Of a stretch of 64,000 nucleotides of DNA, positions 53,719 through 62,465 are shown in pieces. Below the pieces are notes generated by a model, which had not been told where the DNA came from, did not search any database, and saw only the letters and a program-made list of their open reading frames with translations. Source of the DNA: Kibdelosporangium aridum. GTDB lineage: Bacteria; Actinomycetota; Actinomycetes; Mycobacteriales; Pseudonocardiaceae. Position 1 is the stretch's first letter, and every line of letters starts with the position of its first letter. A program made the position numbers and the translations under genes. The stretch is from contig NZ_FWXV01000013.1 in assembly GCF_900176515.1 (NCBI RefSeq), positions 248,001 to 312,000 on the forward strand. Reading direction: 5' to 3'.

Positions 53719-55107
53719 CTAGTTGGTCACCGCTGCCAAGGCATCCACCAGGCCGTGCCCGTAAAACCCGTTGTACGGCGCATATCCTGCGCAATACGCG
53801 TCCTGCGTGCCAGTCCCGTTGAGGTCATAGTCCGCAGGGCACGGCACGGTCTGAGACTGGTTGTTGAGCATCCGCGTCAAAGCAGACGGCGAAGCCCCCG
53901 GATGAGTCGACGCCAGCAACGCGAGCACGCCGGAAACATGAGGCGCTGCCATGGAAGTACCGCAGGACCGCGCGTAACCCCCTGGCACGGTGGAAAGAAC
54001 GCAACCGCGCTCGGGATCTCCCTTGCCGCGCAACCGTTCCCCACCCGGAGCGGTCACGTCGATCACGCCAAGCCCATAAGCGCTGTAACCGGCTTTCAGC
54101 TTGTCCATACCCACTGACGACACAGCGAGCACGTCACGCAACCCCGCGGGTAGCACCCGGCAGCTGGGGTCCGGCGGGTTGGCCATGTCGACGTTCTCGT
54201 TCGTCGCCGCCGCAACGTTCACGACGCGCTGCGAGTAGGCATACGCGACCGCGCGCGTTAAGGCCTCCCGTACGACGCGTTGTCCGCCCTTGGAGCACGT
54301 GAACAACCACGGGTCGACGAAGTAGCTGCTGTTGGTGATGGTCATGCGCTTTTCGGCGGCCCACATGAAGCCGCACACCGCGTACTCCGGGTAAATCCGG
54401 CCGTCGTCGTCGACCACGCGCACCGACGCGACGCGTACGCCCGGAGCGACGCCGGTGATGCCTTTGCCGTCGTCAGCTGCGGCGATCGTGCCGGCTACGT
54501 GCGTGCCGTGCGGTGAGTTCTTGGGCGCCCAGGAGGTGGGCGTTGTGTCTGGGCGTCCGGTGAGGCAGCCCGCGGACACCGATGGGTCGACGGCAGCCTT
54601 CAAATCCGGGTGGGTGGCATCGATGCCGGAGTCGAGTACGCCGACGACGACGTCACTGTCGCCGGTTGTGACCTCGTGGGCGGCGTCGGCGTTGATCATC
54701 GCCATGTCCCACTGCTCGGCGGAGCGGTCCGCCGAGGGCACAGCCGTTGAGCGGCGTACGCCGGTGCCCGCTTCCTCTGACTTGCGCTTGCGGGGCATGG
54801 CGCGCTGCGCGCTGAAGGCGCGGTCGGCGCCGATCTGCTCGGTGAACTTCGGGTCGCTCGACGTCGCGACCGCCACCGCGATCTGCGGGTAGTACACGGT
54901 CGTGGCGCCGCACGCGCCGGCGATCTCGGCCTGCGCCTCGGCCGTGGATGTGCCACGGTCGAACACGACGATGTAGCGCGACGTGCTGCCACTCGACGCG
55001 AGTGCACACCCTGCGTCGGTGGGGTCGGCTGCAGCGGGCAGTGTGCACGTGGCCGTGAGCACTGCCGTGAGCACCGCTGCCGCCCTCACGCGGCGGAGCA
55101 GAGGCAC
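53719..55107 (-). CDS. Secreted subtilisin-family serine protease (S8)
   Basis: A 462-residue subtilase. A signal peptide of about 27 residues (AAAVLTAVLTATCTLPAAAD) is followed by an inhibitor-like propeptide to about residue 120. The catalytic triad is Asp in VGVLDSGIDATHPDL, His in SPHGTHVAGTIAA and Ser in RSCGTSMAAPHVSGV. Asn of the oxyanion hole lies in AAATNENVD. The C-terminus has several Cys and ends LVDALAAVTN. The GTG at 55107 has GGAGG about 12 nt upstream. The gene splits the radical SAM/DUF2344 pair and is antisense to both, suggesting insertion in this lineage. Confidence 0.93.
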   Translation of the reverse strand: MPLLRRVRAAAVLTAVLTATCTLPAAADPTDAGCALASSGSTSRYIVVFDRGTSTAEAQAEIAGACGATTVYYPQIAVAVATSSDPKFTEQIGADRAFSAQRAMPRKRKSEEAGTGVRRSTAVPSADRSAEQWDMAMINADAAHEVTTGDSDVVVGVLDSGIDATHPDLKAAVDPSVSAGCLTGRPDTTPTSWAPKNSPHGTHVAGTIAAADDGKGITGVAPGVRVASVRVVDDDGRIYPEYAVCGFMWAAEKRMTITNSSYFVDPWLFTCSKGGQRVVREALTRAVAYAYSQRVVNVAAATNENVDMANPPDPSCRVLPAGLRDVLAVSSVGMDKLKAGYSAYGLGVIDVTAPGGERLRGKGDPERGCVLSTVPGGYARSCGTSMAAPHVSGVLALLASTHPGASPSALTRMLNNQSQTVPCPADYDLNGTGTQDAYCAGYAPYNGFYGHGLVDALAAVTN

Positions 55108-55289
55108 GACAACAGACCTCCATCACTGGGTCGGCCGGCTCGGGGGTACCGGCTGTCCACCTTGCGGGACGGTAGCCACGCCGCGTCGGCCAGACAAGTT
55201 CAACCGCGTTATTGCGCCTGCCGGTACGGTGCCAGCCGAACGCGGGTGTGCACCAGCCGAGCCGCCACAGACCACCAGAAGGAGTAACG

Positions 55290-56057
55290 CTGAGCCGTCA
55301 AGACCAGCCCAATCCGTCGCCACCTGGGGTGCAGAAGCTCAGGTTGCGTTACGCCAAACGTGGGCGACTGCGTTTCACGTCACACCGCGACATCGCGAGG
55401 GCCTTCGAACGCGCTCTTCGGCGGGCGCACGTACCCATGGCGTTCTCCCAGGGCTTCAACCCGCACCCGAAGATCTCGTGGATCGGCGCCGCGCCGACCG
55501 GCGCGGCCAGTGAGGCCGAGTACGTCGAGATCCAGCTGGTCGAGGTGGTCGAGCCGGCTCGGCTGCTCGCGGAACTGGACAAGGCCATGCCCCCTGGCCT
55601 GGATCTGCTGGAGGTGGTCCAGGCAGGCGCCGGGTCGCTGGCCGACCGGGTCGACGCCAGCCGCTGGCAGATCGAAGTGCCCGGCGTCACGCACGCCGAG
55701 CTGGCCGCGGCAGTCGAGGCGTTCATGGCGGTAGACGTGGCCGAAGTGGAGCGTCTGACCAAGAGCGGCATGCGCACAATCAATGTCCGACCTGCGGTTG
55801 TACGTGCGCAGACCCGTGAAGTGTCGGCGGGTGGGCAACCATATGGGATACTTGAGGTAGTTGTACGGCAGACGACACCTGCCGTGCGGCCGGACGACGT
55901 GCTGAGCGCGCTCCGTGTCGTCGCCGCTCTGGAACCGCCGGTGCCCGCGAAGGCGACCCGGATGGCCCAGGGACGGCTCGACGATGGCGGCGGTATCGCC
56001 GACCCGCTGGCCCCCGACCGGGGCCCGGAGCCGTCACGGGACGACGTCCACAGCTGA
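55290..56057 (+). CDS. TIGR03936/DUF2344 protein, radical SAM partner (probable CTG start)
   Basis: About 255 residues. VQKLRLRYAKRGRLRFTSHR near the start, PMAFSQGFNPHPKISW near residue 55 and EYVEIQL near 80 are the family signature. The partner family is the radical SAM gene upstream; in some bacteria the two are fused. AGAAGGAG lies 5 nt before a CTG at 55290 that would give MSRQDQPNPSPPGVQ, the usual N-terminus as I recall it. The only standard starts are a TTG at 55212 with no ribosome-binding site and a GTG at 55329 that trims the end of the linker. The CTG is therefore my choice. Confidence 0.8.
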   Translation: MSRQDQPNPSPPGVQKLRLRYAKRGRLRFTSHRDIARAFERALRRAHVPMAFSQGFNPHPKISWIGAAPTGAASEAEYVEIQLVEVVEPARLLAELDKAMPPGLDLLEVVQAGAGSLADRVDASRWQIEVPGVTHAELAAAVEAFMAVDVAEVERLTKSGMRTINVRPAVVRAQTREVSAGGQPYGILEVVVRQTTPAVRPDDVLSALRVVAALEPPVPAKATRMAQGRLDDGGGIADPLAPDRGPEPSRDDVHS

Positions 56058-56266
56058 CCTGTGCCACCCGTGGGGTGGCGTGAGGCGAGGATTCCCGCCG
56101 TTCGCGCGGCGGACCAGGCAAGACAACGAACGAACCGGCTCTCGTCAGGGGAAGGCGGCGAAGAGACCGGCACACAACGTCCGCGGCCACGAGCCGCGGA
56201 CCGAACAGGAGAGGCCCCTGTGCGGCCGCGTCCGAGCATGGACGCGCCCGGGGGCGGAGGAGCTAC
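56058..56266 (+). promoter_or_regulatory. Structured leader of the rne gene
   Basis: In 209 nt before the rne start there are at least two perfect hairpins: GTCCGCGG/CCGCGGAC (56179-56186 and 56194-56201, 7-nt loop) and GCGTCC/GGACGC (56228-56233 and 56240-56245, 6-nt loop). GGAGGAG follows. E. coli RNase E binds its own leader to control its level; a parallel mechanism here is inference. Confidence 0.45.
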
Positions 56267-59098
56267 ATGTCGGACACGACAACGCCCGCTGGCGACCAGA
56301 CAGGCGAGCGGGACCTGATCGATCTGCCGCCGAAGATCAGGGTGCACGCCCTCGCCAAGCTGCTCGGGGCGAGCAGCCGCGAGGTGATGGCGGCTCTGGC
56401 GGACCTAGATGAAGAGGTCCGTAGCGCGCAGTCCAGCGTCAGCCGCGAGGTGGCGCAGCGGGTAGTCGACGCGCTCGCTCCCCAGGAGGAGGAGCCGGCC
56501 GACGAGCCGGAGCCAGAGCCGGTGGCGCAGGACGGTACGGAGCCCGACGAGGAGCCGGTCACCGAGGTCAAGCGGCCGAGGCAGCCGTTGTTCGCCTCCG
56601 CGTCGCCGCTGTTCCTGCCGCCGGACGCGCAGGCTCGCCCGGCCCGGCCGGAGCCAGTCGAGGAGCCCGCCGAGGTGACCGACGAGGCTGAGGAGGCGGA
56701 GGACGCCGAGGCCACGGATACGGACGAGGAAAGCGCCACCCGTCGTCGGCGCCGTCGCGGCCGTCGTGGGCGAGGCCGCGGCAAGGGTGGCCAGGCTGAC
56801 GACGCCGCGGACGAGCAGGACGACGAGGAGACCCCGGCTGCGGCCGTGGAGGAGCCCGAAGCCGCCGAGGAGCCCGAGGAGGCCGACGACGCTGGCGAGG
56901 AGGGCACGAGCCGTCGCAGGCGCCGTCGCCGCCGTCGCAAGGGCTCGGCCGACGACGAGGCAGCTGTCAGCGAGGACGACCCGCCGAACACCGTTGTGCA
57001 CGTTCGGGAAGCGCGGGACGAAAAGTCCAAAGCGGACAAACCGGAACGCGACGAGGTGCGCAGCGTCCGGGGCTCGACCCGGCTGGAGGCCAAGCGCCAG
57101 CGCCGCAGGGACGGCCGCGAGGCCGGCCGCCGTCGTGCGCCGATCCTGTCCGAGGCCGAGTTCCTCACCCGGCGCGAGTCGGTCGACCGCAAGATGATCG
57201 TCCGCGAACAGACCGACCGCACCCAGATCGGTGTGCTGGAGGACGGTGTGCTCGTCGAGCACTTCGTCACCGCGTCCGGTTCGGGCTCGCTTGTCGGCAA
57301 TGTCTACCTCGGCCGCGTGCAGAACGTGCTGCCCAGCATGGAAGCCGCGTTCGTCGACATCGGCCGTGGCCGCAACGCCGTGCTGTACGCCGGTGAGGTC
57401 GACTGGGACGCCGCCGGCCTGGAGGGCAAGGCCCGCCGGATCGAGCAGGCGCTGGCCACCGGCGACAGCGTGCTCGTGCAGGTCACCAAGGACCCTGTCG
57501 GGCACAAGGGCGCCCGGCTGACCACCCAGATCAGCCTGCCCGGCCGGTTCCTGGTCTACGTGCCCGGCGGCGGCGCCACCGGTATCAGCCGCAAGCTCCC
57601 GGAGAACGAGCGCCGCAGGCTCAAGGACATCCTCAAGCGGATCGTGCCCGAGGACGCCGGTGTGATCATCCGGACCGCCTCGGAGGGCATCAGCGAGGAC
57701 GAGCTGGCCCGCGACGTGCGACGGCTGCAGGCGCAGTGGCAGGTCATCAAGGACAAGGCGCACGGTAGCGACGAGGTCAAGAAGGCCAGCGCGCCGACGC
57801 TGCTCTACGAGGAGCCGGACCTGCTGGTCAAGGTCGTCCGCGACCTGTTCACCGAGGACTTCTCCGCGCTGGTCGTGCAGGGCGACGACGCGTGGGACAC
57901 GATCGACGCCTACGTCCGGCACGTCGCGCCCGACCTGCAGGAACGCCTGCGGCGGCACGTCGGCCCGACGGACGTGTTCACCGAGTTCCGGATCGACGAG
58001 CAGCTGCTCAAGGCGCTGGACCGCAAGGTGTGGCTGCCTTCCGGCGGGTACCTGGTCATCGACCGCACCGAGGCGATGACCGTGATCGACGTGAACACCG
58101 GCAAGTTCACCGGATCGGGCGGCAACCTCGAGGAGACGGTCACCCGGAACAACCTGGAGTCGGCCGAGGAGATCGTCCGCCAGCTGCGGCTGCGCGACAT
58201 CGGCGGGATCATCGTGATCGACTTCATCGACATGGTGCTGGAGTCCAACCGGGACCTGGTGCTGCGCAGGCTGACCGAGTGCCTGGGCCGCGACCGCACC
58301 CGTCACCAGGTCGCCGAGGTCACCTCGCTGGGGCTGGTGCAGATGACGCGCAAGCGCGTCGGCACCGGGCTGCTCGAGGCGTTCAGCAGCACCTGTGAGC
58401 ACTGCCGCGGCCGTGGCGTGGTCGTCTCGACCGAGCCGATCATAAAGACGAACGGCTCCAACGGCGGTGCCAACGGTGGCGGTCACCAGCATCAGCACCA
58501 GCCGTCGAAGCCGGGCAAGGCCGAGGAGAAGGCGACCGAGCGCACGCGTGAGCGCCCGACCCGCGCCGAGCGCCGGGCGAAGGCCGAGCGGGCCCGTGCC
58601 GAGGCCGCTGAGGCGGCGGAGGCTGCTGAAGCCGCCGAGTCCGCCGAGACGCACGCCGAGGCTGCTGCCGAGGTCGCCGTTGAAGCCGCTGCTGAGGCGG
58701 TCGAGGCAGCGCAGGACGCCGCTGTGGAGGCTGACAAGGCAACCGCGGACGCCGAATCGGTGCAGGCCGCGCCGGTGGAGGCCGAGCAGCCAGCCGAAGC
58801 CGAGGCCGTGACTGCTGACGCCGCGCCCGAGGAAGCCGTGTCCGACGCGGCACCGGAGAGCCCTGAGACCGTCGAGGCTGAGCCGGAGGAAGCGGTGGCC
58901 GCGGAACCGGCGCCAGAGGCCCCAGTCGACGCTGTCGAGCACGCTGCGGGCACCAACGGGCACGTCCCGGCGGCGTCTTCCGAGGTGCCGCAGGGTGTCG
59001 ACGACGATCTGGTGCTCGCGCCGCCGCCCCGGCGGCAGCGCAGGCGCGCCGCGTCCAGGCCGGCCGGTCCGCCGGTCAACGCAGCTCAGGACCGGTAA
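56267..59098 (+). CDS. rne: Ribonuclease E/G
   Basis: A 943-residue endoribonuclease. Residues 20-70 are an IF2-N-like helical domain (LPPKIRVHALAKLLGASSREV), followed by an acidic and Arg-rich disordered region to about 300. The catalytic core starts EFLTRRESVDRKMIVREQ, with S1 domain GNVYLGRVQNVLPSMEAAFVDIGRGRNA, catalytic Asp in VIDVNTGKF and IIVIDFIDM, and the zinc-link CEHCRGRG near 705. The C-terminal 230 residues are Ala/Glu-rich and presumably scaffold a degradosome. ATG 56267 follows GGAGGAG. Large N- and C-terminal disordered arms are normal in actinobacteria. Confidence 0.96.
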   Translation: MSDTTTPAGDQTGERDLIDLPPKIRVHALAKLLGASSREVMAALADLDEEVRSAQSSVSREVAQRVVDALAPQEEEPADEPEPEPVAQDGTEPDEEPVTEVKRPRQPLFASASPLFLPPDAQARPARPEPVEEPAEVTDEAEEAEDAEATDTDEESATRRRRRRGRRGRGRGKGGQADDAADEQDDEETPAAAVEEPEAAEEPEEADDAGEEGTSRRRRRRRRRKGSADDEAAVSEDDPPNTVVHVREARDEKSKADKPERDEVRSVRGSTRLEAKRQRRRDGREAGRRRAPILSEAEFLTRRESVDRKMIVREQTDRTQIGVLEDGVLVEHFVTASGSGSLVGNVYLGRVQNVLPSMEAAFVDIGRGRNAVLYAGEVDWDAAGLEGKARRIEQALATGDSVLVQVTKDPVGHKGARLTTQISLPGRFLVYVPGGGATGISRKLPENERRRLKDILKRIVPEDAGVIIRTASEGISEDELARDVRRLQAQWQVIKDKAHGSDEVKKASAPTLLYEEPDLLVKVVRDLFTEDFSALVVQGDDAWDTIDAYVRHVAPDLQERLRRHVGPTDVFTEFRIDEQLLKALDRKVWLPSGGYLVIDRTEAMTVIDVNTGKFTGSGGNLEETVTRNNLESAEEIVRQLRLRDIGGIIVIDFIDMVLESNRDLVLRRLTECLGRDRTRHQVAEVTSLGLVQMTRKRVGTGLLEAFSSTCEHCRGRGVVVSTEPIIKTNGSNGGANGGGHQHQHQPSKPGKAEEKATERTRERPTRAERRAKAERARAEAAEAAEAAEAAESAETHAEAAAEVAVEAAAEAVEAAQDAAVEADKATADAESVQAAPVEAEQPAEAEAVTADAAPEEAVSDAAPESPETVEAEPEEAVAAEPAPEAPVDAVEHAAGTNGHVPAASSEVPQGVDDDLVLAPPPRRQRRRAASRPAGPPVNAAQDR

Positions 59099-59132
59099 GC
59101 AGGCCCCCGCTAGGGGCAGCAGAGGCATGTTG

Positions 59133-59167
59133 TAACCTAGTACGTGGCCCGCCTTCCAGCGGGTCAC
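59133..59167 (+). promoter_or_regulatory. rplU promoter -10 and leader hairpin
   Basis: TAACCT at 59133-59138 is a likely -10 element. GTGGCCCGC (59144-59152) pairs with GCGGGTCAC (59159-59167) with one wobble around CTTCCA, so the hairpin would sit at the very 5' end of the rplU mRNA. Ribosomal L21 leaders occur in other bacteria; whether this one binds L21 is unknown. Confidence 0.45.
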
Positions 59168-59245
59168 GTCGTGTGCAGCCCGATCCGATAGATCAGGGCG
59201 CGCGTGGCCCACCCATCATCAACGAGTAGCAAGCAGGAGACTTCC

Positions 59246-59560
59246 GTGTCCGCGTACGCGATCGTCAAGACCGGCGGCAAGCAGTACAAGGTCGCCGTGG
59301 GCGACGTCGTCGAGGTCGAGAAGCTCGAGGGCGAGCCGGGCACCGAGCTCACCTTCCCGGCAGTGCTCGTTGTCGATGGCTCCGACGTCACCACCGACGC
59401 CGACGCGCTGGCCAAGGTGTCGGTGACCGGCAAGGTCGTGGCTCAGACCAAGGGCCCCAAGATCCGCATCCACAAGTTCAAGAACAAGACCGGATACCAC
59501 AAGCGCCAGGGTCACCGTCAGAAGCTGACCCGCGTCGAGGTCACCGGCATCACCAAGTAA
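59246..59560 (+). CDS. rplU: 50S ribosomal protein L21
   Basis: A 104-residue L21. AYAIVKTGGKQYKVAVGDVV at the N-terminus and KIRIHKFKNKTGYHKRQGHR near residue 78 are the family signature; the latter contacts 23S rRNA. The GTG at 59246 has AGGAGA upstream. rpmA follows after 14 nt in the normal bacterial order. Confidence 0.97.
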   Translation: MSAYAIVKTGGKQYKVAVGDVVEVEKLEGEPGTELTFPAVLVVDGSDVTTDADALAKVSVTGKVVAQTKGPKIRIHKFKNKTGYHKRQGHRQKLTRVEVTGITK

Positions 59561-59574
59561 GGACCTGACCAGCC

Positions 59575-59838
59575 ATGGCACACAAAAAGGGCGCATCCAG
59601 CTCCCGCAACGGCCGTGACTCCAACCCGCAGTACCTTGGAGTCAAGCGGTTCGGCGGCCAGGTGGTGAAGGCCGGTGAGATCCTGATCCGCCAGCGCGGC
59701 ACCAAGTTCCACCCGGGCGTGAACGTCGGCCGCGGCAAGGACGACACCTTGTTCGCGCTGGCCGCCGGTGCGGTCCAGTTCGGTGCGAAGCGCGGCCGTA
59801 AGACCGTGAACATCGTTCCGGTCGAGGCTTCGGCCTAA
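59575..59838 (+). CDS. rpmA: 50S ribosomal protein L27
   Basis: An 87-residue L27. It begins MAHKKGASSSRNGRDSNPQY, the conserved flexible arm that reaches the peptidyl transferase centre, and continues LGVKRFGGQVVKAGEILIRQ and RGTKFHPGVNVGRGKDDTLF. There is no Firmicutes-type cleaved extension. A hairpin at 59856-59882 separates it from obg. Confidence 0.97.
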   Translation: MAHKKGASSSRNGRDSNPQYLGVKRFGGQVVKAGEILIRQRGTKFHPGVNVGRGKDDTLFALAAGAVQFGAKRGRKTVNIVPVEASA

Positions 59839-59855
59839 TCGACCTAGCATTTCCA

Positions 59856-59885
59856 GGGGCGGGCCTGATGTAGGCCCGCCCCTTG
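59856..59885 (+). terminator. Terminator between rpmA and obg
   Basis: GGGGCGGGCCT (59856-59866) pairs perfectly with AGGCCCGCCCC (59872-59882) around GATGT, followed by TTGG. Probably partial, because obg begins only 26 nt later with no clear promoter. Confidence 0.75.
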
Positions 59886-59910
59886 GTGCGTTTCCAGAGA
59901 GGAACCCGCT

Positions 59911-61350
59911 GTGTCCCGATTCGTCGACCGTGTGGTGATTCACGTTGCCGCCGGTGACGGGGGTAACGGCGTTGCCTCCGTGCACCGGGAGAAGTTCAAG
60001 CCGCTTGGCGGCCCCGATGGCGGCAACGGCGGCAACGGCGGCGACGTCGTGCTCGTTGTCGACCCCGGTGTGCACACGCTGCTGGACTTCCACTTCCGGC
60101 CGCACGCCAGCGGCGGCAACGGCAAGCCAGGCCAGGGCGGCAACCGTGACGGCGCCAACGGCGCGCCGCTCGAGTTGAAGGTCCCGGACGGCACTGTCGT
60201 GATGACCGAAGACGGTGAAGTGCTGGCCGACCTGGTCGGTGCGGGCACGACGTTCGTGGCTGCCGCGGGTGGCCGTGGCGGGCTCGGCAACGCCGCTCTG
60301 GCGTCCAAGGCGCGAAAGGCCCCGGGGTTCGCGTTGCTCGGTGAGCCGGGGGAGCGGCGCGACCTCGTGCTCGAGCTGCGCTCGGTCGCTGACGTCGGCC
60401 TGGTGGGCTTCCCGTCGGCGGGCAAGTCGTCGCTGATCGCGGTGCTGTCCGCGGCGCGGCCGAAGATCGCCGACTACCCGTTCACCACGCTCGTGCCGAA
60501 CCTCGGCGTGATCACCAGCGGCGACCACGTCTTCACCATGGCCGATGTGCCCGGCCTGATCCCGGGCGCGAGCCAGGGCAAGGGCCTTGGCCTGGACTTC
60601 CTGCGGCACATCGAGCGGTGCGCGGTGCTCGTCCACGTCGTGGACTGCGCGACGTACGAAGCCGACCGCGATCCGATGTCCGATGTGGACGCCCTGGAAG
60701 CCGAACTCGCCCGCTACACCCCGGCGCTGGGCGGCGACCTCGCCTCGCGGCCGCGGGTGGTGGTGCTGAACAAGATCGACATACCGGACGCGCGCGACCT
60801 GGCCGAGATGGTCAAGCCGGACTTCGAACAGCGCGGCTGGCCGGTGTTCGAAGTGTCCACCGCGACAAGGGAAGGCTTGCGCGAGCTGACTTTCGCGCTG
60901 GCCGATGTGGTCGAGCAGTACCGCGCCACACAGCCGGTGGCCGAGTCCACCCGCGTCGTGCTTCGGCCGAAAGCCGTGGACGACAAGGGTTTCGAGATCA
61001 TCCCCGACCCGGACGACGAGACCGGGTTCATTGTCACCGGCGAACGCCCGGAACGCTGGGTGCGCCAGACGGACTTCAACAACGACGAAGCCGTCGGATA
61101 CCTCGCCGACCGCCTCAACAGGCTCGGCGTCGAGGACACGTTGGCGGCCATGGGCGCACAGCCCGGGTGTGCCGTCACGATCGGGTCGTGGACCTTCGAC
61201 TGGGAGCCGTCCACTCCTGGCGTCGCTGCCGTGCTGACCGGGCGCGGCACTGACGTACGACTTGAGCACACCGACCGCGTGAGCGCCGCGGAACGAAAGA
61301 TAGCCAGGCGGATGCGCCGTGGCTTGCCGGTCGAGGATGAGGACGAGTGA
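59911..61350 (+). CDS. obg: Obg GTPase
   Basis: A 479-residue Obg. The Gly-rich Obg fold (GGNGGNGGDVVLVVDPGVHT and SGGNGKPGQGGNRDGANGAP) fills residues 1-155. The G domain has GFPSAGKSSL (G1), FTTLVPNLG (G2), ADVPGLIPGASQGKGLG (G3), LNKIDIPD (G4) and STATREGLRE (G5). A C-terminal OCT domain from about 355 (GFEIIPDPDDETGFIVTGER) ends in an acidic tail. Obg acts in 50S assembly and stress response. The GTG at 59911 follows GAGAGGA. Its stop overlaps proB by 4 nt. Confidence 0.96.
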   Translation: MSRFVDRVVIHVAAGDGGNGVASVHREKFKPLGGPDGGNGGNGGDVVLVVDPGVHTLLDFHFRPHASGGNGKPGQGGNRDGANGAPLELKVPDGTVVMTEDGEVLADLVGAGTTFVAAAGGRGGLGNAALASKARKAPGFALLGEPGERRDLVLELRSVADVGLVGFPSAGKSSLIAVLSAARPKIADYPFTTLVPNLGVITSGDHVFTMADVPGLIPGASQGKGLGLDFLRHIERCAVLVHVVDCATYEADRDPMSDVDALEAELARYTPALGGDLASRPRVVVLNKIDIPDARDLAEMVKPDFEQRGWPVFEVSTATREGLRELTFALADVVEQYRATQPVAESTRVVLRPKAVDDKGFEIIPDPDDETGFIVTGERPERWVRQTDFNNDEAVGYLADRLNRLGVEDTLAAMGAQPGCAVTIGSWTFDWEPSTPGVAAVLTGRGTDVRLEHTDRVSAAERKIARRMRRGLPVEDEDE

Positions 61351-62465
61351 TTTCGCCGACGCGCAAGGCACTGGTCGAAGCGAACCGGATCGTCGTCAAA
61401 GTCGGGTCGTCCTCGCTGACCACCGCCGAAGGTGGCCTGGACCCTGCGCGTCTTGACTACCTGGTCGACGCGCTGGTCGCCCGGCGCGCCACCGGGAGCC
61501 AGGTCGTGCTCGTGTCGTCCGGTGCCATCGCGGCGGGCCTCGCACCGCTGGGTATCCCGCGGCGCCCGCGCGATCTCGCGACTCAGCAGGCCGCCGCGTC
61601 CGTCGGTCAGTTGGCGCTCGCACACGCGTACGCGTCGTCGTTCGCACGGTATTCGCTGACAGTCGGCCAAGTTCTGCTGACAGCCGACGACGTTGTGCGG
61701 CGCTCGCATTACCGCAACGCACAGCGCACGTTCTCCAAGCTGCTCGCGCTGGACACTGTGCCGGTGGTGAACGAGAACGACACCGTTGCCACCGAGGAAA
61801 TCCGCTTCGGTGACAACGACCGTCTCGCCGCCCTGGTGGCCCACCTGATCGGCGCTGACGCTCTTTTCCTGCTGTCGGACGTGGACGCGTTGTACGACGG
61901 CGATCCCCGCAAGGGAGCCGCGAAGAAGATCGACGAGGTCGTCGGCGACTCCGATGTGGACGGCGTGAAAGCGGGCACCCAAGGCGCTTCCGGCCTCGGC
62001 ACCGGGGGCATGGCGTCAAAACTCGCCGCCGCTCGTCTCGCCTCGTCGTCAGGCATTCCGGTTTTGCTGGCCGCCGCGACCGATGTGCCCAGAGCCTTGG
62101 CCACTGCCGACGTGGGCACGGCCTTCGCGGCCACCGGCGCTCGCCTCTCTGCCCGGCGTTTCTGGCTCGGCCACGCCGCCGGTGCCACTGGCCGACTCTG
62201 GCTCGACGACGGCGCCGTTGCCGCCGTGGTTCACCGTCGCCGCTCCCTGCTCAGCGCGGGCATCACGGCAGTTGACGGTGAGTTCGACGCAGGAGACGTC
62301 GTCGAGCTGGTGAACCTTTCCGGCACCGTCGTCGCTCGTGGTGTCGTCGCTTTCGACGCCGACGAACTTCCCGCACTGATCGGCCGGTCCAGCCACGAAC
62401 TGCCCGCCGAGCAGCGGCGTGAAGTCGTACACGCCGACGATCTAGTCCCGGTCCGCTCGTATTAG
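61347..62465 (+). CDS. proB: Glutamate 5-kinase
   Basis: A 372-residue kinase for the first step of proline synthesis. The amino-acid-kinase domain shows NRIVVKVGSSSLT near residue 15, VLVSSGAIAAGLAPLG near 52, VVNENDTVATEEIRFGDND near 142 and GTGGMASKLAAARLAS near 215. The C-terminal PUA domain (SLLSAGITAVDGEFDAGDVV) is present, ending near LVPVRSY. GTG 61347 overlaps the obg stop. Its 3' end overlaps that of the convergent TetR gene by 24 nt. proA is not in the window. Confidence 0.95.
   Translation: MISPTRKALVEANRIVVKVGSSSLTTAEGGLDPARLDYLVDALVARRATGSQVVLVSSGAIAAGLAPLGIPRRPRDLATQQAAASVGQLALAHAYASSFARYSLTVGQVLLTADDVVRRSHYRNAQRTFSKLLALDTVPVVNENDTVATEEIRFGDNDRLAALVAHLIGADALFLLSDVDALYDGDPRKGAAKKIDEVVGDSDVDGVKAGTQGASGLGTGGMASKLAAARLASSSGIPVLLAAATDVPRALATADVGTAFAATGARLSARRFWLGHAAGATGRLWLDDGAVAAVVHRRRSLLSAGITAVDGEFDAGDVVELVNLSGTVVARGVVAFDADELPALIGRSSHELPAEQRREVVHADDLVPVRSY

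Noticed and set aside
56405..59212. 935-codon minus-strand frame inside rne
   Set aside because: Shadow of rne produced by GC-biased codon use in low-complexity regions.
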